Source: an uncultured Burkholderiales bacterium (GTDB lineage: Bacteria; Pseudomonadota; Gammaproteobacteria; Burkholderiales; Burkholderiaceae_E). From it: a stretch of 17,181 nt of DNA. This document shows positions 1 through 6,428 of the stretch, in pieces (position 1 is the first letter of the stretch; each line of letters opens with the position of its first letter). Where the stretch lies: assembly GCA_903898725.1 (NCBI GenBank), contig CAIUGQ010000497.1, forward strand, positions 1 to 17,181. Reading direction: 5' to 3'. The translations under genes and the position numbers were made by a program. The notes under the pieces were generated by a model. It made no database searches. It was given only the letters and a program-made list of their open reading frames with translations, and was not told where the DNA came from.

Positions 1-1219
1 CCTCGTCGTGCAGCCCCGCGGCGAACGCACCGTGCGCGACCAGCAGCAGCACCGTCTCGCCCGACTCGGCCCCGCTCGCCAGACCGACCGCGCGGCGCGC
101 GGCGGCCTCGGAGGCGACCGGATCGCCCTGCACCACGTGGGCCTGCGCCTGCACCGCGGCGGCGAGCGCGCGCGACGGCAGGTCGACCTCGCCCTCGACG
201 GTGGAGACGACGCGCAGCGCCTTGTCCGCGGCGCCGCGATCGACGAAGACCTGGCCGAGCATGCAGGTGTCGAGCGGGCTGCGCGTGAGCGAGCTCGAGG
301 TGCGGCGGATCAGTTCGGTGTAGCAGGCCTCGGCCTGCTCGAGCTCGCCCTGCGCCAGCGCGATCTCGCCGAGCGAGCGCAGGCGCTGCGTGGTCGAGAG
401 CTGCTCGAGCGCCTGGCGCGCCACCGCGAGCGCGCGCGCCGTCTGCCCCTGCTCCTGCAGCAGGTCGATCAGCAGGTCGTACGCTTCGCCCGAGGCCGGA
501 TGCAGGCGCACCGTCGCGCGCAGCCGCAGGATCGCCTCGTCGATGCGGCTCTCGGCGCGCTCGCAGTGCGCGAGCGCGACCGCCGCCCACGACAGGTCGG
601 CACGCAGCTCGAGGGCGGTGTCGCAGACCTCGCGGACCTCGTGGAAGCGACCCAGGTCGATCAGTGCCCGGGCCTGCCAGCGCAGCAGCTCGAGCGAGCT
701 GCCGCCCGCCTCGGCGGCGAGCCGGCGCGCATGCGCGAGCGTCGCCTCGGGGTCGCCGGCCTCGGCCGCCTCGAAGAGCGGGGCGTGGGTCGCGCGGCGG
801 CGCAGCGCATGCTCGATGCGCGGCCCGAGCGCAGCGGCCGTCAGCGGCTTGAGCACGAAGCCGTCGGGCTGCCAGTCTCGGGCCGAGGCGACCAGCGAGC
901 GCATCGCCTCCGCGCTCATCAGCAGGAAGGCCGCCGAAGGCGCGAGCAGACGGCGGGTGCGGACGTACTCGAGCACCTGGCTGCCGTCCATCTGGGCGCG
1001 GAAGTTCGCCTCGCACAGCACCAGGTCGAAGGCCTCGAACTCCATCATCCGGATCGCGCGGATCGGGTCGCCCGCCTGCTGCACCTGCTCGATGCCCAGG
1101 CCCTGGAGCAGGCCGCGGACCGCCACCCGGGTCGCCGCGTGCTCGTCGACGATCAGCGCCCGCACGGCCGAACGGTCGTGGGGACGCGGCGCGACGGAGG
1201 CGGACAGGACGGCGCTCAT
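1..1219 (-). CDS. Atypical response regulator: receiver domain plus TPR-like repeats (3' end beyond the window)
   Basis: About 406 residues are visible, reading leftward from an ATG at 1219-1217; the gene runs off the left edge. Residues 20-140 look like a CheY-type receiver: acidic pair D25-E26 after strand 1, S102 at the switch Ser/Thr position, and K124 in the F-V-L-K-P motif. The expected phospho-acceptor Asp, 44 residues after the acidic pair as in CheY, is Glu70 (motif L-V-L-C-E-A-N-F). Residues from about 145 onward are Ala/Leu/Glu-rich helical pairs resembling tetratricopeptide repeats, with no DNA-binding or enzymatic output domain in the visible part. Receiver-plus-TPR proteins such as VieB are known, and their TPRs are protein-interaction surfaces. 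Inference: it acts through protein contacts and may be locked in one signalling state. There is no clear Shine-Dalgarno; an in-frame GTG lies five codons upstream of the chosen ATG, so the start is uncertain. Confidence 0.85.
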   Translation of the reverse strand, partial: MSAVLSASVAPRPHDRSAVRALIVDEHAATRVAVRGLLQGLGIEQVQQAGDPIRAIRMMEFEAFDLVLCEANFRAQMDGSQVLEYVRTRRLLAPSAAFLLMSAEAMRSLVASARDWQPDGFVLKPLTAAALGPRIEHALRRRATHAPLFEAAEAGDPEATLAHARRLAAEAGGSSLELLRWQARALIDLGRFHEVREVCDTALELRADLSWAAVALAHCERAESRIDEAILRLRATVRLHPASGEAYDLLIDLLQEQGQTARALAVARQALEQLSTTQRLRSLGEIALAQGELEQAEACYTELIRRTSSSLTRSPLDTCMLGQVFVDRGAADKALRVVSTVEGEVDLPSRALAAAVQAQAHVVQGDPVASEAAARRAVGLASGAESGETVLLLVAHGAFAAGLHDE

Positions 1220-1295
1220 CCCGGCAGCATTCACGCGCGGGCGGTGCGCGGTCGAGCGGCACGGCACGGACGGTCCTTGGGCGTCGATGCGCGGC

Positions 1296-1310
1296 GACCT
1301 CTGTGAGGTC
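1296..1310. repeat. Inverted repeat GACCTC-TGT-GAGGTC
   Basis: Perfect 6-base arms separated by 3 bases, 77 bases upstream of the receiver-TPR start. It could be an operator or a small RNA hairpin. Perfect symmetry is seen; function is inferred. Confidence 0.45.
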
Positions 1311-1323
1311 CCGGACCGACGTC

Positions 1324-1343
1324 GAGCCGCCGGTCGGCGGCTC
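1324..1343. repeat. Inverted repeat GAGCCGCCG-GT-CGGCGGCTC
   Basis: Perfect 9-base arms with a 2-base centre, the longest perfect inverted repeat I found in a non-coding part of the window. A second, shorter one (CGTCGG-TG-CCGACG, 1352-1365) follows 8 bases later. As RNA either would form a GC-rich hairpin; as DNA either could be a dimer-binding site. There is no T-tract on either side. Confidence 0.5.
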
Positions 1344-1351
1344 CGGACCGC

Positions 1352-1365
1352 CGTCGGTGCCGACG
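1352..1365. repeat. Inverted repeat CGTCGG-TG-CCGACG
   Basis: Perfect 6-base arms around a 2-base centre, third in the row of four inverted repeats in this spacer. Confidence 0.4.
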
Positions 1366-1372
1366 CGCGGAG

Positions 1373-1390
1373 GGCCCCGGGCCAGGGGCC
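1373..1390 (-). terminator. Possible terminator hairpin after the DUF456 gene
   Basis: Read leftward, GGCCCC-TGGCCC-GGGGCC gives a 6-bp all-GC stem with a 6-base loop, about 48 bases past the DUF456 stop codon. No U-tract follows, so it is not a classical intrinsic terminator. It may protect the 3' end or assist Rho-dependent termination. Confidence 0.35.
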
Positions 1391-1402
1391 GGCACGCGGA
1401 CG

Positions 1403-1422
1403 CCCGGCCCGGCCCGGCCCGG
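1403..1422. repeat. CCCGG pentanucleotide x4
   Basis: Four perfect tandem copies of CCCGG sit between the DUF456 stop and the hairpin at 1373-1390. Such short tandem repeats are prone to slippage; no function is evident. Confidence 0.6.
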
Positions 1423-1437
1423 TCGGCCGGTCGCCGG

Positions 1438-1920
1438 TCAGCCGATCAGCAGCGCCGCGATGAACAGCCCGATCATCACGAAGGTGATGACCACCTTCAC
1501 GACCGTGCCGATCAGCAGGCCGACCCAGGTGGCGAACCCGACGTGCGCGGCGCGCGCGGCATTCCGGTCGGCGAGGTACTCGCCGATCGCGGCGCCCACC
1601 AGCGGCATGAAGAGCAGCCCGATGAAGCCGGTGAAGATGCCGGCCACCGTGCCGATCGCGGCCCCCGCGACCGCGAGCGTGCTCGCGCCGGCCCGGCGCG
1701 CCCCGACCATCGCCGACGCATAGTCGGCCCCCCAGGCGAGCAGCATCAGCAGGCCGCAGACCATCACGGTCCAGCCGGTCACGCGGCTGAAGTCGTCGAT
1801 CCAGGCGGCCAGCAGGATGCCCGCGAAGGCCAGCGCCGTGCCCGGCAGCGCGGGCAGGATGGTGCCCGCGACGCCCGCGACGATCAGCACGACGGCGACG
1901 ACCCACAGCAGCGTGTCCAT
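1438..1920 (-). CDS. DUF456 family membrane protein
   Basis: 160 residues, almost entirely hydrophobic, with membrane segments near residues 3-40, 50-70, 82-112 and 128-160. It carries the hallmarks of the DUF456 family: L-P-A-L-P-G-T after the first segment, G-A-R-R-A-G-A-S around residues 73-80, and a following glycine-rich G-x-x-x-G segment. The family is an inner-membrane protein of unknown biochemical role and its usual length is about 160 residues, so this copy is complete. The ATG at 1920 is preceded by a strong ribosome binding site (GAGGAAGG, about 6 bases away). It is transcribed away from the GST-fold gene across a 150-base divergent spacer; nothing in the context indicates function. 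Confidence 0.85.
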   Translation of the reverse strand: MDTLLWVVAVVLIVAGVAGTILPALPGTALAFAGILLAAWIDDFSRVTGWTVMVCGLLMLLAWGADYASAMVGARRAGASTLAVAGAAIGTVAGIFTGFIGLLFMPLVGAAIGEYLADRNAARAAHVGFATWVGLLIGTVVKVVITFVMIGLFIAALLIG

Positions 1921-2070
1921 GCAGGACCTTCCTCTCGGTTGGCCGCGGCGCGGCCTGCGTTCCAAGATGGGGGCGCCCCCCGCCCCCGTCAAGCCTGCCG
2001 GGGCCGCGCACGGCGCCGCGCCGTCTATGATCGGTCGACCCCGCGCATCACGCGCCGCAGGAGACCGCCC
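1921..2070. promoter_or_regulatory. Divergent spacer with GST promoter candidate
   Basis: This spacer lies between the leftward DUF456 gene and the rightward GST-fold gene. A -10-like TATGAT lies at 2026-2031, 39 bases before the TTG start at 2071; no matching -35 is visible 16-18 bases upstream. GGAGA at 2060-2064 lies 6 bases before the TTG and acts as its ribosome binding site. The DUF456 ribosome binding site is at the left end. Confidence 0.4.
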
Positions 2071-3096
2071 TTGGACACCCCCCCTTCGCCCGGCCGCTAC
2101 GTGCTCTACGGCGGCCTCGGCTCGCCGTATTCGATGAAGATGCGTGCCGTGCTGCGCTACCGCCGGCTGCCGCACGACTGGGTCCAGCTCGGCACGCCCG
2201 AAGGCCTGGACGTGCTGACCCTCGTCAAGGTGCCGGTGATCCCGGTGCTGCGCTTCCCGGACGGCCGTCACGCCAACGACTCCACGCCGCTCGTGCGCGA
2301 GCTCGAGCGGCTGCACCCCGGCGCGCGCTCGGAGGTGCCCGACGACCCGGCGCAGGCCTTCATCACCGCGCTGCTCGAGGACATGGCCGACGAGTGGGGC
2401 ACCAAGGCGATGTTCCTGTACCGCTGGCTGCGCGAGCGCGACCAGCGCCAGACCAGCGATTGGCTGGCCTTCGACCGGCTGGCCGGCGAGGGGCTCGAGG
2501 CGATCCGCGGTCATGCGACGCGCTTTCGCGACCGTCAGGTCGGGCGCATGGCGCTGGTCGGCTGCACGCCCGCCAACGCGCCGCTGGTGGAAGCCAGTGC
2601 CGACCGGGTGATGGCGCTGCTCGAGGCGCACGTGACGGGCGAGCGCTTCCTGTTCGGCTCGCGGCCGTCGGTCGCCGACTTCGCATGGATGGGCCAGCTG
2701 TCCCAGCTCGCGAACGATCCCACCGCCTGCGAACACCTGCGCGAGCGCTTCCCGTTCGTGCTGCGCTGGCTGATGCACCTGGACGACGCCTCGGGCGTCG
2801 ACGGCACCTGGCGCCGCCCCGAGGCGCCCACGTCGCCGGCGATCGCGGGCCTGCTGGCGATCGCCGCCGAGGTCTACTTCCCGTTCCTCGAGGCGAACGC
2901 CGCCGCGATCGCCGCGGGGCAGGACACCTTCGCGTTCGAGGCCTGGGGGATGCGCTACGAGCAGGGCACCTTCCGCTACCAGGTGCGCTGCCTGGCGGAA
3001 CTGCGCGACGCCTACCGCTCGCTGCCCGCGGCGGCACGCGAGCGGGTGGACGCGGACTTGCCGGCTGCGGCGAGAGCGGCACTGGGCCGGGGCTGA
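2071..3096 (+). CDS. Glutathione S-transferase family protein
   Basis: 341 residues if it starts at TTG 2071. That codon is chosen because GGAGA lies 6 bases upstream and the thioredoxin-like strand 1 (R-Y-V-L-Y) begins at residue 9; the first in-frame ATGs downstream would remove this strand. The N-terminal domain shows S18-P-Y-S21 at the start of helix 1 (active-site region), I-P-V-L with the probable cis-Pro58, and D-S-T at 70-72 where glutathione gamma-Glu is bound. The C-terminal part is helical (about 95-335) and larger than in classic 200-230-residue GSTs, placing it in the long bacterial GST-like group. Substrate and actual transferase activity are unknown. It stands alone, divergent from DUF456 and convergent with the amidase. 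Confidence 0.82.
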   Translation: MDTPPSPGRYVLYGGLGSPYSMKMRAVLRYRRLPHDWVQLGTPEGLDVLTLVKVPVIPVLRFPDGRHANDSTPLVRELERLHPGARSEVPDDPAQAFITALLEDMADEWGTKAMFLYRWLRERDQRQTSDWLAFDRLAGEGLEAIRGHATRFRDRQVGRMALVGCTPANAPLVEASADRVMALLEAHVTGERFLFGSRPSVADFAWMGQLSQLANDPTACEHLRERFPFVLRWLMHLDDASGVDGTWRRPEAPTSPAIAGLLAIAAEVYFPFLEANAAAIAAGQDTFAFEAWGMRYEQGTFRYQVRCLAELRDAYRSLPAAARERVDADLPAAARAALGRG

Positions 3097-3114
3097 TCGC
3101 GCAGGGCGCGTCGA

Positions 3115-3130
3115 GCGCTGCGGGCAGCGC
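3115..3130. terminator. Hairpin between convergent genes
   Basis: GCGCTGC-GG-GCAGCGC forms perfect 7-base arms in the 48-base gap between the GST stop (3096) and the amidase stop (3145). Its position suits a bidirectional terminator, although neither side has a T-tract. An alternative pairing of GGGCGC (3104-3109) with GCGCCC (3127-3132) is possible. Confidence 0.45.
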
Positions 3131-3144
3131 CCGCACACCGAGGC

Positions 3145-4680
3145 TCAGACGGCGGTGAGGGCTGCGGCGGCACCGTCGTCAGCACCGCGGCCACCCGGCG
3201 GATGGGTGACGATCGACTTCAGCGCCGGGTTCGGCGCGCGCAGGCGGGCGAGGTCCGGTCGCGGCCTCGCGAGCGCCGGGTCCGCGGCGAACGCCCGCTC
3301 CAGCGCTAGGGCCGCGCGCAGCAGCCCGGCCTCGCCGCGCAGCGGGCCGACGAGCTGCAGCCCGAAGGGCATGCCGCGCGGATCGGTGCCGGCCGGCAGC
3401 GCCAGCGCCGGCTGTGTGCCCAGCGTCACCACGTAGCACAGCGCCAGCCACTCGTAGTAGGTCCGCATCGCGCGCCCCTCGACCGACCCGGCGTAGAGCT
3501 CCGTCCACGGGAAGGGCGAGACCGGCGTCACCGGCGAGATCAGCAGGTCGAAGTGCTCGAAGGCCCGCGCGAACCGCGCGTGGATGCGCGTCTGCGCCAG
3601 ATGCGCACGCGCGCGGTCCGCGAGCGTGATCGACGCCGCCATCGCGACGTTCGCGCGCACGTTCGGTCCGAGGGTCTCGGGCGCGCTCGCATAGGCCTCG
3701 GCGAACGCCGCGACGAAGCTCTCGGCGCGGATCGTGTCGAACGCGAAGTGCGCGTCGGCGACGTCGATCTCCAGCGGCTCGCATGCCGCGACCCACGGCC
3801 GGATCGCATCGATGCGCGCGCGAAAGGTCCGGCGGATCTCGGGATCGACCGCGCACACGCCGTCGAAATCCTCGGTGAAGCCGATGCGCAGCCGCGCGAG
3901 GTCGGCCTCGACGAGCGGGAAGAACGCGCCGGGCTCGCTGCCGTACGACAGCGCGTCGCCGGCGTCGAAGCCGGCGCAGGCCGAGAGCATCAGCGCGGTG
4001 TCCGACACGTCGCGCCCCATCGGGCCGAGGACCGAGATCGCCGACCAGCCGAGCGGCCGGCTGCGGTTGGCCACCAGGCCCGGCGACGGCCGCAGGCCGA
4101 CCACTCCGCAGAGCGCCGCAGGGATCCGCAGCGAGCCGCCGGTGTCCGAGCCGGTGCACAGCGGCAGCATGTCGGTGGCGAGCGCCGCGGCCGAGCCGCC
4201 CGAGGAGCCGCCGGCGTTGAGCCGCGGATCGAACGGGTTGCCGGTCGCGCCCCACACCGGATTGCGGGTGTTCGCGCCCGCGCCCATGTCGGGCACGTTG
4301 GTCTTGGCGGTGACGATCGCGCCGGCCGCGCGCAGCCGCGCCACCAGGCTGTTGTCGGCCGCGGGCACATGGTCGCGCAGGCCGACGTTGCCGCTGGTCG
4401 ACAGCAGGCCCTCGGTGTCGAGCAGGTCCTTCACCCCGAGCGGCAGCCCGTGCAGCGGGCCGAGCGCGTCGCCGCGCATGACCTGCGCCTCCGCCGCACG
4501 GGCCGCGTCGCGGGCACGCTCGAAGTCGGTCGCGGCGATCGCGTTGACCGCCGGGTTCACCGCCTCGATGCGGGCGATGCAGGCGTCCATCAGCTCGAGC
4601 GGCGAGACCTGCCGCCGACCGATCAGTGCGCGCAGCGCCACCGCGCCGAGCGCGACCAGCCCGTCGTCGCGCATGCTCAT
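3145..4680 (-). CDS. Amidase, amidase-signature family
   Basis: 511 residues, usual length for the family. It hydrolyses amide bonds with a Ser-cisSer-Lys triad, and all three are visible: K84 in G-V-K-D, S159 in G-G-S-S-G-G, and nucleophile S183 in G-S-D-T-G-G-S. The glycine- and serine-rich amidase signature spans about 155-200. Tail residues past about 480 are less conserved. No GatB or GatC gene is adjacent, so a role in tRNA amidation is unlikely and a catabolic amidase is preferred; the substrate is unknown. Start: ATG at 4680 forms an ATGA overlap with the stop of the Bug receptor gene, indicating translational coupling; a second ATG two codons later is possible. It is the last gene of the TetR-Bug-amidase unit. 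Confidence 0.9.
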   Translation of the reverse strand: MSMRDDGLVALGAVALRALIGRRQVSPLELMDACIARIEAVNPAVNAIAATDFERARDAARAAEAQVMRGDALGPLHGLPLGVKDLLDTEGLLSTSGNVGLRDHVPAADNSLVARLRAAGAIVTAKTNVPDMGAGANTRNPVWGATGNPFDPRLNAGGSSGGSAAALATDMLPLCTGSDTGGSLRIPAALCGVVGLRPSPGLVANRSRPLGWSAISVLGPMGRDVSDTALMLSACAGFDAGDALSYGSEPGAFFPLVEADLARLRIGFTEDFDGVCAVDPEIRRTFRARIDAIRPWVAACEPLEIDVADAHFAFDTIRAESFVAAFAEAYASAPETLGPNVRANVAMAASITLADRARAHLAQTRIHARFARAFEHFDLLISPVTPVSPFPWTELYAGSVEGRAMRTYYEWLALCYVVTLGTQPALALPAGTDPRGMPFGLQLVGPLRGEAGLLRAALALERAFAADPALARPRPDLARLRAPNPALKSIVTHPPGGRGADDGAAAALTAV

Positions 4681-5663
4681 TCCGGCGAGATGCCGGCCTT
4701 GTGGACCAGCGCACGCATCTGCGGCAGCTCGCGCGCCACCCGCGCCTCGTAGGCCGGAGGCGGCTCGTGGGCGACCTCGAGACCGGCGCGCGTCAGCTCC
4801 TCGCGCATCGCCGGCGTGGCCATCGCGTCGGCGAGCCCCTTGACCAGCGTCGCGCGGACCGGCTCCGGCAGCCCGCGCGGGGCCACCAGCACGATCCACG
4901 CGGACAGGTCGAAGCCCGGGAAGCCGGACTCCGCGAGCGTGGGCACGTCCGGCAGCGACGCCACCCGCTTCGCGGTGGTGACCGCGAGCGCGCGCACGCG
5001 GCCGGCCTTGACCATCGGCACGGTGGGCACGTTGGTGTCGAAGGCGAGCGGCACCTGGCCGCCGACCAGGTCCTGCATCGCGGGCGCACTGCCCTTGTAG
5101 GGCACGTGCAGCAGGTCGATGCCCGCGGCCGACTTGAACGCCTCGCCCGCGAAATGCGACGAGGTGCCGACGCCGAACGACGCGTACGACAGCGCACCGG
5201 GCCGGGCCTTCGCGAGCGCGATCACCTCCTTCACCGAGGTGGCGGGTGTCGACGGATTCGCGATCAGCACCAGCGGGATCGCGCCGATGCCACCGATCGA
5301 CTCGAAGCTGCGCACCGGATCGAAGGGCAGCTTCTGGCGCAGCGCCGGCAGCATCGTGAAGGTGGTGTTCGAGCTGAGCAGCAGGGTGTGGCCGTCGGGG
5401 GCGGCCTGGGCGACCGCGCCCGCGCCGATCGCGGTGCCGGCACCGGCCTTGTTCTCGACGATCACCGGGCGTCCGAGCCGGGTGGCGAGGTGCCGCGCCA
5501 CGATGCGGCTCAGCGTGTCGGCCGCACCGCCGGGCGGGTACGGCGCGACGATGACGATCGGCTTGTCGCCGAGCGCGGCGCGCGCGGGCGCGAAGGGGGC
5601 GGCGGCGAGCGCGGCGCACAGCGCACGGCGCGCGCCATCGAGGGGTCGGTTGCGGTCGGTCAT
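4677..5663 (-). CDS. Bug-family periplasmic solute receptor (tripartite tricarboxylate transporter type)
   Basis: 328 residues, full length. The N-terminal 29 residues look like a Sec signal peptide (basic start, alanine-rich core, A-R-A cleavage site). The mature part has the Bug/TctC hallmarks in order: Y-P-P-G-G-A-A-D at 42-49 with the ligand-contacting Asp49, V-E-N-K-A-G-A-G at 69-76, A-P-D-G near 88-91, and V-P-Y-K-G in the middle. Such receptors bind carboxylates, amino acids or pyridine carboxylates in the periplasm. No TctA/TctB-like membrane genes are nearby, so this is an orphan receptor, as is common in Burkholderiales. It could feed a transporter encoded elsewhere. Both ends overlap neighbours by 4 bases (ATGA), binding its expression to the TetR regulator and the amidase. 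Confidence 0.92.
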   Translation of the reverse strand: MTDRNRPLDGARRALCAALAAAPFAPARAALGDKPIVIVAPYPPGGAADTLSRIVARHLATRLGRPVIVENKAGAGTAIGAGAVAQAAPDGHTLLLSSNTTFTMLPALRQKLPFDPVRSFESIGGIGAIPLVLIANPSTPATSVKEVIALAKARPGALSYASFGVGTSSHFAGEAFKSAAGIDLLHVPYKGSAPAMQDLVGGQVPLAFDTNVPTVPMVKAGRVRALAVTTAKRVASLPDVPTLAESGFPGFDLSAWIVLVAPRGLPEPVRATLVKGLADAMATPAMREELTRAGLEVAHEPPPAYEARVARELPQMRALVHKAGISPE

Positions 5664-6367
5664 CGGGAGCCTCTCGAAGGGGACCGCGGACGGCGCGGCC
5701 GGACCGGCGCCGGGACGGCGGCACAGTGCAGTTCGATCGTCGACGCGAGCGCCTGCAGCTGGCGCTCGACGTCACGGGGGACAGGGCCGAACAGGCGCAC
5801 GACGCCCAGCCCGCGCAGCGCCGACAGCAGCAGGTCGACGAAGGCATCGAGGCCGGGTGCCTCGCCCGCCTCGGGGAAGGTCGCGCGAAAGCGCCGGTGC
5901 ATCGTCGCCGACACCGTGCGGCGGCGCGCGACGATGCGCGCCCGCACCGCGTCGTCGTCGACGCTGCCGAAGTACAGCGCCCAGGCGGCCAGGAAGCGCT
6001 CGGGCTCGTAGAGCGTCGACCACAGCGCATCGACGTAGGCCCGGGCCCGGCGGGGCAGCGGGAGGGTGGCCGACGGCCAGGGCACCGCCGCGCCGTCCTG
6101 CTCGAGGAGCAGACGCTCGACGACCTGCAGCATCAGCTCCGCCTTCGTGCCGAAGTGGTGCTGCAGCGCGCCGGGGGTGACGCCCGCCGCCTTGGCCACC
6201 TCGAACATCGACGCGCCGGCCACGGTGCGCGTGCGGACCACGTCGAGCGTCGCCGCGAGCAGGTGCTCGCGCGTGGCCGCGCTGCGCTCGGCGTGCGAGC
6301 GGCGCGGCGCGCGCACGCGGGCGGGCACGGTCGCGGGCACGGTCGGGGCTGACTTGGCGTTGGACAT
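5660..6367 (-). CDS. TetR/AcrR family transcriptional regulator
   Basis: 235 residues from ATG 6367. Residues about 29-88 form a TetR-type helix-turn-helix: helix 1 around R33-E34-H35, then F-E-V-A-K-A-A-G-V-T at 55-64, and the recognition helix with A-L-Q-H-H-F-G-T-K at 67-75. The rest is a helical ligand/dimer domain, with an Arg/Pro-rich tail. The first 28 residues are a basic, low-complexity extension containing a duplicated T-V-P-A unit. The start is not settled: ATG 6376 (three codons earlier) is also in frame and neither has a Shine-Dalgarno. A -10-like TACAAT ends at 6377, so the message may be leaderless. It is first in a coupled unit with the Bug receptor and the amidase and probably controls that unit and itself in response to the same substrate (inference). 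Confidence 0.88.
   Translation of the reverse strand: MSNAKSAPTVPATVPARVRAPRRSHAERSAATREHLLAATLDVVRTRTVAGASMFEVAKAAGVTPGALQHHFGTKAELMLQVVERLLLEQDGAAVPWPSATLPLPRRARAYVDALWSTLYEPERFLAAWALYFGSVDDDAVRARIVARRRTVSATMHRRFRATFPEAGEAPGLDAFVDLLLSALRGLGVVRLFGPVPRDVERQLQALASTIELHCAAVPAPVRPRRPRSPSRGSR
6322..6345. repeat. 12-bp tandem duplication inside the TetR gene
   Basis: CGGGCACGGTCG occurs twice without a gap (6322-6333, 6334-6345). It lies in the non-conserved N-terminal extension and keeps frame, adding a second copy of a four-residue unit. Confidence 0.7.
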
Positions 6368-6383
6368 TACATGCATATTGTAA
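6367..6383. promoter_or_regulatory. Candidate TetR operator, TTACA-N7-TGTAA
   Basis: Perfect 5-base inverted arms flank seven bases containing the palindrome ATGCAT, in the only clearly AT-rich patch of the neighbourhood. The site overlaps the start codon(s) of the TetR gene and a -10-like element, the usual place for an autorepression operator. Size and symmetry fit a TetR dimer site; binding is inferred. Confidence 0.5.
6377..6382 (-). promoter_or_regulatory. -10-like element TACAAT for the TetR unit
   Basis: Read leftward, TACAAT differs from TATAAT at one base. Transcription would start about 6370, at or a few bases before ATG 6367. No good -35 hexamer is visible 16-18 bases upstream, so an activator or a weak promoter is possible. 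Confidence 0.4.
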
Positions 6384-6391
6384 ATGAACGC

Positions 6392-6423
6392 ACCGGCACC
6401 CGGCGGGCCGCAGGCCCACCGGT
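6392..6423 (-). terminator. Nested hairpin after the hydratase gene
   Basis: Outer arms ACCGG (6392-6396) and CCGGT (6419-6423) enclose inner arms GGGCC and GGCCC around a 3-base loop (6405-6417). It starts 6 bases past the hydratase stop codon; leftward it is followed by the T-richer stretch TTCATTT, a weak U-tract. It would separate the hydratase from the TetR unit, though read-through is possible. Confidence 0.4.
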
Positions 6424-6428
6424 CCGCC

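Larger units (their letters stand above)
1220..1437. other. Gene-free spacer with clustered inverted repeats
   Basis: This 218-base gap separates two leftward genes, the DUF456 gene (upstream) and the receiver-TPR gene (downstream). I see no convincing gene on either strand. It holds four short inverted repeats and one tandem repeat, listed separately. It should contain the 3' end of the DUF456 transcript and the promoter of the receiver-TPR gene, but I found no clear -10/-35 pair for the latter. Confidence 0.7.

Noticed and set aside
8..1306. 432-residue open frame on the plus strand at the left edge
   Set aside because: Arg/Ala/Gln-rich shadow of the receiver-TPR gene, which has clear receiver motifs on the other strand.
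3145..4680. GatA subunit of the tRNA amidotransferase
   Set aside because: No GatB/GatC neighbours, and the gene is coupled to a Bug receptor and TetR regulator, which fits a catabolic amidase better.
4677..5663. Tat signal on the Bug receptor (Arg-Arg at residues 12-13)
   Set aside because: The pair is not followed by the usual hydrophobic F-L-K type consensus; a Sec signal with A-R-A cleavage explains the sequence.
3145..6030. Single 961-residue minus-strand frame covering amidase plus upstream sequence
   Set aside because: Only the last 511 residues are protein-like; the upstream part is the out-of-frame reading of the Bug receptor and TetR genes. Not a fusion protein.
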